DNA of 64,000 bases from NCBI RefSeq assembly GCF_050624435.1, contig NC_134539.1, forward strand, positions 122,681,525 through 122,745,524. The letters are read 5' to 3'. Made by a program: the position numbers and the translations under genes. The notes beneath the pieces are model-generated. The model was not told the DNA's origin and did no database searches. It was given only the letters and a program-made list of their open reading frames with translations. This stretch comes from Tenrec ecaudatus. Taxonomy: Eukaryota > Chordata > Mammalia > Afrosoricida > Tenrecidae. Positions 27,701 to 36,284 of this stretch are shown one piece after another (position 1 is the first letter of the stretch; the number at the start of each line of letters is the position of its first letter).

Positions 27701-29220
27701 TAACAGGTGGCTGATTACACTAGAAAGTTAAAAATTGTGAGTCCCCAAAACTGCCACTGTGACTTGTAAATGGTGTAAATGAAAACATGTAGAATTATTT
27801 TTTAATTTAATAAATCTTTTTATTGGGGCGCATACAACTCTTATCACAATCCATACATACATCAATTGAGTAAAGCACCCTTACACATTCGTTGCCCTCG
27901 TCATTCTCAAAATTCGTCTTCCCCTTGGGTTCCTGGAATCAGCTCGCTTTCTTTATTTTTTCCCTCCCCCTCCTTCCCCGCTCCCCCCTTCCCCCGGCTC
28001 CCTTAATAGTTTATAAATAATTATTTTATCTTATCTTACACTGCCCGGCATCTCCCCTCACCCACCTTCCCATTGCCCATCTCCCAGAGAGGAGGTTACA
28101 CATAGATCCCTAAGATCGGTTCTCCCTTTCTACACGCCCTTCCCTCCCGGTGTCGCCACTCTCACCGCTGGTCCTGAGGGGTTCGTCCGTCCTAGATTCC
28201 CTGTGTTTCCAGATCCCTACTGCACCGCTGTGCATCCCTCTGGTCTAACCAGGTCCGCAAGGTAGAATTGGGATCATGATGATTGGGAGGGGAGGAAGCG
28301 TTCAAGAACTAGAGGCAGGTTTTGAGTTTCATTGTTGCTACACTGAACCCTGAGTGACTCATCTCCTCCCCACCACCCCTCTGGAAGGGATGTCCAGCTT
28401 CTACAGATGGGCATTGGGTCCCCATCATGCACTCCCCTTCATTTACGGTGATGTGATCTCCCCCGCCACCCTGGTTTCCACAGCCCTTCACGATCACCCA
28501 TGTTGGTGTGCTGCTTCCGTGTGGGCATGTAGAATTATTTAAGGAAAGTTTAGAGATGGAAATAGCACCTTCAGAAGGGTATAGACCTAGCTGGAAGAGC
28601 TCTCAAGAAGCCATAGCTTCACACTTTATTATTTTTGCTTCTTAAGGATTTCAATGTCTGTATAGCAATACTTTTTGACACAGACTCATGGAAATCTGTT
28701 TACTCAAAGACACCATAATACACAAAAGCACCCAATGGGAAAAGACTATATGTTTACAATGATGATTTGTGAATCCTCAAGATATTAACAAAAGACAATG
28801 AATATTAGAAACATAGGTGGTTCCTGACTTATGACATATTTGAGTTAAGGCAAATTGCATTTAGACAGTTCATCTTATTGTTAATAATATGTTAAAACAC
28901 ATGATTTGATGTTAATCCTCCATGTGCAAATTTATTATTTACTGTTCGAAATGCTGCAGGATTTAGAGATTGATAATAAAAAAGAAATAACAATGAAACC
29001 CGGGGGAAAAAAAAGTATTTGACTGCTTAAGAGCCCTCCTTAAGTCAGGGACTACCTGTATTATGTTTCTAGCTTATTCCCCAACAAAAAGCTTCTACTT
29101 TAACTCAGTAGATCTTTGTCCTACAAACCATCATACTTTACCTGTAAAGTTGCCATTATGTTGTTCCTTGTTCATTGCTACACGTCTCTGGTCACGACAA
29201 CTCTTTCCATTCTCTGCCAT
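563..29220 (-). CDS. VMP1: VMP1, vacuole membrane protein 1 (exons 2-6, 5' part of the gene)
   Basis: VMP1 is a multi-pass ER membrane protein of the VTT/DedA class. It acts as a lipid scramblase and is needed for autophagosome formation and ER contact-site control. Five exons on the minus strand join in frame (79 coding nt + 136 + 91 + 111 + 168 = 585 nt, 195 codons), starting [13 protein letters not shown] and ending at IEACMW. All junctions have GT donors and AG acceptors. Residues 1-71 form the charged cytosolic N-terminus ([11 protein letters not shown]) and the NIVLWRQPL segment. Exon 4 carries the first hydrophobic helix ([16 protein letters not shown]) and exon 5 the next ([20 protein letters not shown]). 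The VTT core and C-terminus, about 210 residues in other mammals, lie beyond the left edge. Identity rests on near-identity to the remembered mammalian protein. Confidence 0.97.
1078..1250 (-). mobile_element. AfroSINE-type SINE
   Basis: Reverse copy: tgactcacagtgaggtgcct at the left, and the tRNA-like start (ccacaaggtca equivalent) near 1200-1245. Confidence 0.7.
3690..4620 (+). mobile_element. L1/HAL1-like LINE fragment
   Basis: Sense-strand A-rich sequence (ctggaattctttacccaagg, then acattttcagacatataaaa) typical of old L1/HAL1. It is interrupted by the family A insertion at 4278-4488 and resumes after it. Confidence 0.5.
4278..4488 (+). mobile_element. Family A retroposon, 5'-truncated, with 16-bp TSD
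   Basis: A 179 bp fragment of the AATAAAATG-tailed family ends in a poly(A)-like tail. The duplication agaaaatacccagttt is perfect at 4278-4293 and 4473-4488. Truncation at the 5' end, an A tail and a long duplication show target-primed reverse transcription. Confidence 0.9.
4645..4870 (+). mobile_element. AfroSINE-type SINE
   Basis: Forward copy: tgggctactagccaaccaca, then aggtcagcagtt, and gatcaactccgtggcaagga at the 3' end. Confidence 0.75.
5756..6230. repeat. Minisatellite: 13 copies of an 18-nt core separated by (CA)n
   Basis: The core cccccagcagaaatgaca (plus near-identical variants) repeats 13 times, each followed by a CA run of varying length, giving units of about 29-46 bp. One copy reads agcaaaaatgac and one reads agcagaaataac; the others are nearly uniform. 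The long open frames on the minus strand here are a by-product of repeats lacking stop codons. Confidence 0.95.
7115..7515 (-). mobile_element. Two adjacent AfroSINE-type SINEs, reverse
   Basis: The first copy is about 7115-7325 (cactgctgtcttgtcaattc to accactgtgataccaggcgt). The second is about 7345-7515 (gattctgactcatcttgacc to cctaaccacc). Confidence 0.65.
7820..9742 (+). mobile_element. Family A retroposon, near full length (about 1.9 kb)
   Basis: The element spans 7834-9728, flanked by the 14-bp duplication aaaagtgtggtgtg (7820-7833 and 9729-9742). It starts cccaaagaatgtacttcag and ends ccccaataaaatgattaaaa. No long reading frame is present, so it must use another element's enzymes. A minus-strand copy at 51529-53308 shares both ends. 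The name AFRO_LA may apply, from memory. Confidence 0.85.
10849..10916. repeat. Perfect 34-bp tandem duplication
   Basis: A 34 bp AT-rich unit (atatttatggagttattt, then ttagaaagtaaaatat) occurs twice in immediate succession with no mismatch. Confidence 0.9.
12575..12705 (+). mobile_element. AfroSINE-type SINE, partial
   Basis: Forward start ggaatcctagtggtccggtg, then ttgcgggagaaaggctgtct. The 3' end is lost. Confidence 0.6.
13470..13860 (+). mobile_element. RTE-type LINE fragment (C-terminal ORF part)
   Basis: Translation contains [18 protein letters not shown] and [13 protein letters not shown], the conserved tail of RTE/BovB-like reverse transcriptase ORFs seen in afrotherians. Upstream residues are compressed by deletions, and the frame ends in a stop at 13857-13859. 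Confidence 0.7.
13866..14085 (-). mobile_element. Family A retroposon, 3' fragment
   Basis: Reverse-oriented 3' part (aatcattttattgggggatc, then cttgagcccttggtatcagc). It abuts an RTE fragment on its left. Confidence 0.85.
14285..14462 (+). mobile_element. AfroSINE-type SINE
   Basis: Forward copy beginning aggagttctggtgaaccagt, with gctgctccagaggagaaaga and a degenerate 3' end attagatggcaatgg. Confidence 0.65.
14800..15060 (-). pseudogene. mariner/Tc1-like transposase remnant
   Basis: The minus strand encodes [20 protein letters not shown] then [20 protein letters not shown], resembling the mariner dimer region joined to the HPPYSPDLAPxDxFLFPxL box after a deletion. Short and decayed. Confidence 0.5.
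15545..16200 (+). pseudogene. BTF3L4P: BTF3L4 processed pseudogene
   Basis: BTF3L4 is a NAC-beta-like protein. This intron-less copy starts with 5' UTR-like sequence and an ATG at 15641, then follows the parent: [66 protein letters not shown], and the terminal [10 protein letters not shown] with stop at 16183-16185. Frameshifts near the start, in-frame stops and an internal deletion disable it. The RQVLDSK...[10 protein letters not shown] ending fits BTF3L4 better than BTF3. A family A fragment interrupts the last codons. Confidence 0.85.
16031..16153 (-). mobile_element. Family A 3' fragment inside the BTF3L4 pseudogene
   Basis: A 107 bp insert at 16039-16145 is flanked by agaaaatg at 16031-16038 and 16146-16153. 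It splits the last codons of the pseudogene, so it is younger than that retrocopy. Confidence 0.85.
16468..16484. repeat. (GT)n microsatellite
   Basis: A short GT run within GC-richer sequence just after the BTF3L4 pseudogene. Confidence 0.85.
17420..17612 (+). mobile_element. AfroSINE-type SINE
   Basis: Forward copy ending ggagttggggtcaacttgat followed by agcaactggcactg. It precedes the mariner remnant. Confidence 0.65.
17640..18070 (+). pseudogene. mariner-type transposase remnant
   Basis: In shifting frames the sequence reads [13 protein letters not shown], then [25 protein letters not shown] (the mariner PPYSPDLAPxDFFLFP box), and [12 protein letters not shown] (the terminal GGEYFEGD box). 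Stops and shifts are present. Confidence 0.7.
18430..18960 (+). pseudogene. Possible retrocopy of an unidentified transcript
   Basis: A GC-rich block in AT-rich intron ends with AATAAA (in gtcaataaaccaattctgag) and an A8 tract at 18953-18960, the look of a polyadenylated cDNA. A short frame [20 protein letters not shown] starts near 18447. I do not recognise the parent and see no clear flanking duplication. Confidence 0.35.
19092..19162. mobile_element. mariner MITE
   Basis: A 71 bp near-palindrome: gggacttcaaaagttcacga at the left and actttttgaagtccc at the right. Confidence 0.7.
19185..19382 (-). mobile_element. AfroSINE-type SINE
   Basis: Reverse copy: ttccaacccatagggaccct at the left, and cttggccatctgggttcc, the complement of the SINE start, at the right. 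Confidence 0.7.
20295..20480 (+). mobile_element. AfroSINE-type SINE
   Basis: Forward copy: gctaggtcagcagttcaagt, then aaacccacaggggaaat, then agcaattcacatcaactaga. Confidence 0.7.
21700..22345 (-). mobile_element. RTE-type LINE fragment (reverse transcriptase, C-terminal half)
   Basis: The minus strand encodes [20 protein letters not shown] near the right end, a degenerate YADD box region. Next come [17 protein letters not shown] and [26 protein letters not shown] follows in other frames. Several stops and frameshifts are present. Confidence 0.85.
22390..22820 (+). mobile_element. L1 LINE 3' fragment
   Basis: Sense L1 3' region: aatgtttatagcagttttat, then gaagcaactaagatatcctt, then gtaaatggatgaacaaagta. 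Confidence 0.75.
24015..24130 (-). mobile_element. Family A retroposon fragment
   Basis: A reverse-oriented internal piece (tcatgaacccttgataattt, followed by tcttacactgtc) matches the other copies. Both ends are eroded. Confidence 0.65.
24820..25060 (+). mobile_element. L1 LINE fragment
   Basis: Sense L1 3' ORF2 region: gtgcaaccattgaagaaaac, then tgatccagcaatcccattac, then aggtatgtatcccag. Confidence 0.75.
25198..25308 (-). CDS. VMP1: VMP1 exon 5
   Basis: Minus strand: acceptor TTTTTCAG|TATGTAC and donor TATCTG|GTAAGAA. The 37 codons encode [19 protein letters not shown], then [18 protein letters not shown], matching mammalian VMP1 as I remember it. The exon starts and ends in phase 0, so skipping it would keep the frame. 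Confidence 0.98.
25309..25790 (-). other. VMP1 intron 4
   Basis: Short AT-rich intron of 482 bp between exons 4 and 5, with no repeat that I recognise. Confidence 0.7.
25791..25881 (-). CDS. VMP1: VMP1 exon 4
   Basis: Minus strand: acceptor TTTTTTAAG|ATTATGG and donor CAGCAG|GTAAGAGG. It encodes [18 protein letters not shown], then [12 protein letters not shown], including a clear transmembrane helix. The 91 nt restores phase 0. Confidence 0.97.
26232..26300 (+). mobile_element. AfroSINE-type SINE, 3' part
   Basis: Forward 3' end: ggctcagaaaccctccagag followed by ggttgctatgcatcagaatc. Confidence 0.55.
26630..26780 (-). mobile_element. AfroSINE-type SINE, partial
   Basis: Reverse copy: acagggtttccgagaccgca through to aagaaaccagtgctccctcc. 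Confidence 0.65.
27369..27504 (-). CDS. VMP1: VMP1 exon 3
   Basis: Minus strand: acceptor TTTTTCAG|ATCCC and donor TCAAA|GTAAAG. It encodes [17 protein letters not shown] followed by [19 protein letters not shown], then [10 protein letters not shown]. Its 136 nt completes the aspartate codon left split by exon 2 and leaves two bases for exon 4. The basic, charged stretch precedes the first membrane segments. Confidence 0.97.
27505..29141 (-). other. VMP1 intron 2
   Basis: About 1.6 kb. Almost half is one family A retroposon (27801-28525) with a perfect 15 bp duplication. The remainder is AT-rich and unassigned. Confidence 0.7.
27786..28540 (-). mobile_element. Family A retroposon, 725 bp, with perfect 15-bp TSD
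   Basis: The element is at 27801-28525. The duplication catgtagaattattt is perfect at 27786-27800 and 28526-28540. It lies in the same transcriptional orientation as VMP1, in intron 2. The perfect duplication suggests a rather young insertion. Confidence 0.93.
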
Positions 29221-29246
29221 TTCATAGATCAGTAATCCCTGAGGAG
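29142..29246 (-). CDS. VMP1: VMP1 exon 2 (start codon exon)
   Basis: Minus strand: acceptor TTTTTTAG, 26 nt of 5' UTR, ATG at 29220-29218, then 26 codons plus one base to the donor CAG|GTAAAG. The product is [20 protein letters not shown] followed by HNGNFT. An alternative acceptor four bases further in (CTCCTCAG) would not change the protein. Compared with the human and mouse N-terminus as I remember it, there is one extra arginine at position 9. Confidence 0.96.
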
Positions 29247-30134
29247 CTAAAAAAGTGGAGGGGTAAAAAACTCAAATACTACATATTCCTGCTTTGCAGC
29301 TGTAATAGATAAAACTGAATACACCACCAAGATCTCCTATGCTACTTGTATGTGTTTATATTTGATTTTTTCTTCTGTAACCAAGATTTGAACACTAATA
29401 CAGAATTTAAAAATATATTTTTGTTAATATAAACAGCACACCAATTTCTACATATACAATTACATTCTTAAAAGTTTTGCAACACTTCCTTAATTGTTCT
29501 TCCCCCATTAACCTACTCACTCACCCTAATCAAACCCACTGTAAATCTTTACTGAAGCTACTGCTTCGTCTTTCTCCAGCACAGCAGCTTTGTGCTCAGA
29601 CGCTGCCCTCTTTGCTAGCATCACCAAGCTCTTTAACATATTCATTTACTCACTCATTTCCTATCTTTGGAGTTGCTGTTGTCAATCTGATTGCAGGCAG
29701 TTCTTAAAAGATCACAATGCTCAAGGCAGACAGTCTTTGCTAGTTAAATTATATCGTTTGTTTACAAGACTTCAGGGGATATTTTTAATTTAAGGTTTAA
29801 AGATTATTTCTAAAACGCATGACTTGTTAATGAAAACAAGTGAGGATGTATAACATTTGTCATTCCAGAAGAGAGTATCTTAGACACAGTCCATTTGGGG
29901 ACACCGGCATTGTCATTCTAACTTCTCAATAAGTAAATAAAACAGTCTTTCATTAGCATATACATCCTCTGGATGATGATAAAATTTCAAGTCAGAAATT
30001 CTAGATTTGCCAGTAACCAGTCATGTGATCTTGAGCAAACTTCATTTTCTCTATGCCTTCATATCCTAGGTCCACAAAATGTGGGCAACTCCCACTTTCA
30101 AAGGCTAGGCTTGAGTATTAAGTACTGTTTATGC

Positions 30135-30159
30135 GTGTGTGTGTGTGTGTGTGTGTGTA
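30135..30159. repeat. (GT)n microsatellite
   Basis: A GT run of about 12 units in VMP1 intron 1. Confidence 0.9.
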
Positions 30160-31144
30160 AATTGCACAAGAGGGCTTCAAAGGGCTCATGGACAAATTCC
30201 ATTACCAAATTAAAGAGAAATGGAAATTTTCAGAGCAGGGACCAGGGGTGTCTACTGGGCATGCTCCAAATTCAGGCCTTGAGCCCAGGAGGCGATACAC
30301 CTGGGTGGACCCAAACTAGGCCAGGTGGACTTAATTCAGCCAATGGGGTCAACCAGGACCATGGCTCAGAGCCCTGAAGGCAGGAACCTGGAGACTTCTG
30401 GCCTCTACCCCTTTGGCTGCTTCTTCCATTTTCTGCTCGGCTGTGCGTAATCTCTCTCTATCTGGCCTCAGGCCGCCACGTGTGGGTGCAGTCCCACGAG
30501 GTTGCCTGTGTTCAGTGACTGGATAACCTGAAACTTCTCTCCTTTATAAAAACCCACAAACCAGGTTTCAGCGTGAATTCTCTCTTGTGGGAAGTCAAGA
30601 ACTGAAGTATTTCCCGCCTGAGAAACTGAACGATTTTTCTATGAAGTTTTTGATGCCACCTTACATGTATCAAGGGCAATATGGATGGAACGAGTAGGAG
30701 GGGTATGGAGCAATAACTGTAGAACTGTGCATACTGGAAAAACCACTGCACGGCACACATTCCACCCGTCGGTGCTGTGCCGCTTAGTCAACAGACACGA
30801 CATACACTGGGGTCGGTAAAACACTATCCTCAGGAAGTTTACAGTCTGACAGGGAAGCCAAATAAGCACATGTAATCAATTATTATAAAATGATGTGGGT
30901 ATAATAAAATTAGTAAGTTTTACTCAACAGGAAGACAGTATTAGTGGTAAGAAATCAAGTTTTAAAATCCAAGAGGCCTGGGTTAAAATCCAACCTACAC
31001 AAGAAATCATTCTATAAGTCTGATTAGTTTCTAAAACTCTCTAAATATCGGCTTGTCGAATTTGTATAGCACTGTTTGCAATGCACCAGTATACTGTCTC
31101 ACTCTGATTTAACTCAGTACACGCAAGCGATACAGTCTACAGAT

Positions 31145-31464
31145 TCTAGTAAGCAGAAGAGCCCGAGTGGCGCTGCCAAGGAAAAGCAAACTCGGCACTT
31201 CAACCTCAACTGAGAAAGAGGCTGTCTGCTTCCAGGACCACAAAGTGCCTTGGAAATTGGATACAGGGTCACGGCGAGTAGGAACTGACTGCATGACAGC
31301 AACCCTATGGCAGAGTAGAGCTGCCCCTGTGAGCTCTGCGGCGGTACAGTCTCAGGCGAGTAGAAAGCTTTATCTTTCTCCTTTGGAGTGGTTGGTAGTT
31401 TCAAGCTGCTGACCTTGTAGTCAGCAGTCCAACTTGTAGTCAACTACGCCACCAGTGCTCCTTG
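31145..31464. mobile_element. AfroSINE pair, forward then reverse
   Basis: The left copy (about 31145-31300) runs forward, with ggcgagtaggaactgactgc at its 3' end. The right copy (about 31300-31464) is reversed and ends aactacgccaccagtgctcc. They are fused end to end. Confidence 0.6.
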
Positions 31465-32374
31465 GAGTAGCTCAATAGGCTTGTAAAATATAAATCTAAT
31501 CCTTAAATCAGTAAATACTTTAAATTGTGCGGGTTCATTTTCATCAAAATCCTATACGCAATTCCTATTAGGTATGAATAGTCACCTAAAGCATAATAAA
31601 CAAAATATTAAATTTCTGCTAAGATGATTATCAGGACACAAAAAAGCTTGGGTTATACTATATTTCTCCCTATTTATTTTTTTTCTCATAGTGCCATCTT
31701 CAAGAGATAAAAGTTTTATACAAAACAATGTGGATTTATTGAGTTCTTATAAAATAGAATTGTGCACTTATTTTGAAGTGTTTGTTTTGAAGACATTGCA
31801 ACAGAAATTTTCATTTGAACAAATAATGTGTTCTTACACAATGTGCTTAAAAAGGTCTATTGACATTTTCTTCTCAAAAATTCTCAAGAGTCTGGAATTT
31901 TGTTTTGAAAGAAATAACCTAAGGAACTAAGTTGTTTTCTCGTAATCATTCCACTTTTTCACAAACAAGGTCAGTTTTAAAAACAACTTTTCACTGCCCC
32001 CAAAGAAAGAACTATAAAATAACGCCAAACAAGCAAAGCAAAACAGCTTATCAGAACCATGGGACTTCTGAATAATTAAACTCATCAAAATTTCCGAACT
32101 TTTTGCCTTTTAACCATTTAGGATGGAAAGTTTTGGAAAGAATATTGCACTATTGTTATTTTCTTTTAAAATTCTCCCCCAAACATCCTTCGTTCTTTTA
32201 CCCTTCTCTTTCTTAATCATGCACGTACTGTAAGAGTGCAACGGCCCTCATCTGCTTCTTGTGCTTTATCTGAGCAACTCAACACAGCTAATGACGGAAA
32301 AAAAGAAAAAACTCATACAACTACACAACCACGCTCCAACACACTATTAAGTACCCAGTATAAACGAAAGGAGC

Positions 32375-32530
32375 TCTCGTTTATTATGGGTTACACACTG
32401 ATCTACTAACAGTAAGGTTGGCCGCTCAAACTCACCAGCTGCTCTTGGAGAGAAAGCCTATCCCTGTAAAGATTTTAAGTTTTGGACACCTAAAAGGGCA
32501 GATCTATTCTGTCCTACAGGAGTGTGTGCC
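32375..32530 (+). mobile_element. AfroSINE-type SINE
   Basis: Forward copy: aggagctctcgtttattatg, then gctcaaactcaccagctgct. Confidence 0.6.
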
Positions 32531-32724
32531 AGCCATTACTTGATATGTTAAGTATCAATCTTCAAACTGATCCTCTCTACTTGTGAACTCATACTAATTC
32601 ACACGGCTATTTGATTCATTTTCTTTTCTCTTCAAATTTTATACCCTACTCTCTTCCTTCTTACCTTCAGACATAATTTATTTCATTTTAATATCAAGTA
32701 AATAAGGAGTCCTGGTGAGGCAGC

Positions 32725-32815
32725 GGGTTACATGAAGAGGTTTTACAATTTTAATGGAAAATGGAATAGAAAGATAATGGAATTCTGTAAGTTTTTAGAA
32801 TCCCCCTCAGCTATC
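32725..32815. mobile_element. mariner MITE-like fragment
   Basis: ggaaaatggaatagaaagat followed by gtaagtttttagaatccccc resembles the right half of the mariner MITEs above. The left half is fused to a SINE-like start. Confidence 0.4.
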
Positions 32816-33050
32816 TTAGCAGTTGTCTTCTCTTTACAAGTAGGGCAGTGTCCTCCACCTACTAAAGGCCATTATGTCTATAAACATTCATCTCACTTCC
32901 TCTCATCATCTCAGGTACTTTGCTCTACAGTAATCTGTCACCAATCTTGCCCTCCTTTATCAGATCATTCTCACCAGCAAAAAGGCATGATCTGATATTT
33001 CCCATTTTTAAATCCTTCATAGACAGATTTCTCAAAAGAATTGCCAACAT

Positions 33051-34770
33051 ATATACAAGCAGGACTTCAAAAAGTTCACAGAAAAACATCAAACATTACG
33101 GGAATTGGAGGACTATAGGGCCAGCCCTCACTGACCCAGGGCACTACTGGGGACAGCACTAGAGACCCTGTGCAGAAAGTGTGCCCAGTCTGCCCCATGT
33201 GCAGCGGGGTGAAACATGAAGGGAGTGCACCAGGGCAGCAAGGGGGGGGCAAAGTAACCAAGTCCCCAAGGAATCCTGAAAACAGACTTCTGACTCGGGG
33301 GACAGGGCTTGGCACCTCATCAGACTTGATCGTATAACACACATAAAAGAGACCAAGATCTAATTGGCTTTTTTCTTGTTTTTGTTTATTTCTTTTTCTT
33401 TCACTCTATGTCTATCTATATAAGATAGGACAAACAATTCTGAGGAGAAAACAACAGGTCCAGCAGTTCCAGGGGGGATATAGGACAGGAGGGGGTGGGG
33501 AGGGAGAGTGGAGAGCCAACAAACTCAGAGATAAGGCAACAAGAGATCTAAAATTAATGGCATAGAGGGCGTATAATCAAGTGGGATTTAATCAGGTGCA
33601 ATGTATCCGAGAGGAATTACTGAGAGCTGAATGGAGGGTGAACATCATAGTGGGTGAGGAGAAAGGTAAAAGAAAATAGATGAAAGAAATAGGAGGCAAC
33701 GCTATTTATAGAGGCATAGCTATAGGCATGTATATATGTAAATATATTAATTTATAATGAAAGTGATAGAGGCCAATGTACATGTATTAAGATAGCAGAT
33801 GGACTTTGGGCCTCTATTCAAGGCCTCCCTTAGCACAAGAACACTTTGTTCTGATAACCTGGCACTCTTTGATACCTTCCCAACACAATCACTGAAGAAA
33901 AAACAGATAAATAAGCAAATATAGTGAAGAGAGAGCAAGCAGATGGTGTCTAGCTGTCAAAGGATATAGTGTCTGGGGTCTTAAAGGCTTGAAGTTAAAC
34001 AAGCAACCATCTAGCAGGAAAACAAATTAGTCCAAAGGGAAGAAGCATACCAGCCTGTGTGATCATGAGGCGTCGAAAGGATCAGGTATCAAAATATCCA
34101 AAACAAACAACTATATCGATGCGAATGAGGGTGGTTGGAGTGGAGACCCAAAGCCCATCTGTAGACAATTGAATATCCCCCTCACAGAGGGTTATAAGGA
34201 AGGGATGATTCAACCAAGGTGTAGTATAGCACCTACAAATCGGACATCATCCCTCCAGTTCCTGAATGCTTCCTCCTCCCACTACCATGACCCAGTTCTA
34301 CCTTACAAATCTGGCTAGACCTGAGGACACACATTGGTTCATGGAATTCAGGACAGATAAACTCCTTAGGAACAGTAATGGGAGTAGCTATCATTAAGGT
34401 AGGAGGATGGTCGGACAGGAGGAAGGGGGAGAAAGGGGGAACCATCACAAGGTTGGATATATACCCCCACCCCACCTGAAGAGGACGAATAAGAGAAATG
34501 TGGTTGAAGAGAGACAATGGCCAATGTAAGATATGAATAATAACTATAATTAATCAAGGATTAGGAGGGGGGAATAGGAGCGTATACCAAGGGCTCAAGT
34601 AGAAAATGTTTTGGAAATGATGATGACAACGTATGTACAAATATGCTTGATACAATTGATGTACGGAATGTTATAAGAGTTCTACAAGCCCCCAATAAAA
34701 TGAAATTTTTAATTAAAAAAAAAGATAAGGAATTTTCCTGAAGCATTTTGAAGTCTCCTCATATAGTCTC
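33051..34770. mobile_element. mariner MITE split by family A retroposon
   Basis: The left half (aggacttcaaaaagttcaca) ends about 33106. The right half (cattttgaagtctcctcat) resumes at 34735. Everything between is the family A insertion. Confidence 0.65.
33101..34734 (+). mobile_element. Family A retroposon, about 1.6 kb, inside a mariner MITE
   Basis: The element spans about 33107-34728 and ends in an A-rich tail. A short duplication ggaatt flanks it (33101-33106 and 34729-34734). The outer flanks are the two halves of a mariner MITE. The 5' 200 bp differ from the other long copies, suggesting a subfamily. Confidence 0.75.
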
Positions 34771-34849
34771 TATTTCATCTTCTCCCAATCACTATTCCAT
34801 CATTTCCACGACTTCTGTCTCAATCAACAGAAATCGCTTGTTTGTTTTA

Positions 34850-35450
34850 GGGTACACAAAACCCTCAAATCGCAATTATAACTTAAAGGAGAACCTTTAT
34901 TAAATCTTAAATGGGAAAAGACAAGACAAAGACCCATCATCTCAATAGGAAGATCATTAATATGCAGTCAAAAGGCATCCAAGAATTTGGTTTGGGGCAA
35001 AGTCCTAAGGAGTGCATTCTTCCTAGGTGAATCTTTTTATTTTATATGTCTCGCTATTAATTGGCTACATGGTAGCCTCCGTTAGTGTCTCTAGTTCAAG
35101 TTAGAAAGCTGTCTTTGAGCAACAGTCTTGAGGGTTCTTCCAGTCTCCGATTAGTCTGTCTGTCTTCTTTTTGTTTGAATTTTATTCTACAGTTTTTACT
35201 CATTCTAATGAGGACCTTTAAACTGATCCTGATCAGAGTGGTTGGTATTAGTAGCCAGCCTCCATCTAGTGCTTCTGGTCCTAAGTCACGTAGGCAAGTC
35301 GTCTTGTTTTAAGGTACAAGAGACTCCATATCTCAAATAGTTTAAGAACATTTATTAAGTCTTAGATGTAAGGAAAGATAAAAACCACATCAATTAGTTA
35401 TGTACAGGCCATAATAGTGTCCAAGGGTTTGCATATTCAGACTTAAAAAG
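34850..35450. repeat. Two related repeat copies 460 bp apart
   Basis: Segments at about 34853-34985 and 35314-35435 share a similar order of words (ctttattaaatcttaaatg against catttattaagtcttagatg). This suggests two copies of one old repeat, possibly LTR-derived. Confidence 0.35.
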
Positions 35451-35689
35451 GACATAAAAGGGCACAGGAAACTGTCACAAAGTCATGATTGGTGGCAATA
35501 TAGTTCCAGATGGGACTACAGAAGTGGGAATGGGACCGTGATTGGGCATGTACCAATGTTAGGAAAAAGAGCTTACACGATTTGGTAGTTACATAATCTG
35601 TTGTCAATATGAGACTTAACAGTGAAGGGGTGGAGTTTAGCCTGTCAATCAGGTCACAGCTTGATGACCTCATTTAGAGGCACTAAAGA

Positions 35690-36085
35690 GATAAATAGCT
35701 CGCTGGCGGCAGAACACAGGCTCACTCCCTGGGAGACATTACTGACCACAAACCAGTGTGGAGCTACGCTGATGCAGCCATAGCCCTGGAGCTGGAGGAG
35801 CCACAAGGAGACCCACGCCAGTGCTCATATGCTTGTACCAACACTGGATCCACGGGACTTTCTACCCACTGGCCCGTGATATTTCTGCATTCAGCGTCAT
35901 TGCTTGTATTTCATTGAGTCTGAAGAGGAATTTATAGATTGGTATCACACATATGGGCTTGATCTGGACTGGGCCGTTTTCTCAATATCCAATTGCTCTT
36001 GTATATAAAGCTCTTTCTTAAACACATAATAGAGTCTATGAATTTGTTTCTTTAGTCAACCCAGACTAACACACGATTAGTCCAG
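35690..36085 (+). repeat. Unassigned interspersed repeat
   Basis: A block running from ggcggcagaacacaggctca to tataaagctctttcttaaac and acccagactaacacac. The tail has the style of a TATA-bearing LTR or LINE 3' end. I recognise the style but cannot name the family. Confidence 0.35.
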
Positions 36086-36284
36086 GAACTTCCAAGCAAG
36101 CTAGTCAGAGTATGACTCATGATTATGGGACACCAGTATCGCAGTTTCCATTAAAGACACAGCCAGGCAAGCCCCTATGGGAGACTGCCCCTTCCAGGCC
36201 AGCAAGTAGGAATGCACTTCCAATGCACATGGCTGGAGGAAAGGTCTGTTAACCTCCCTGGTTAATTGTCATTGTTGTTAGGTG

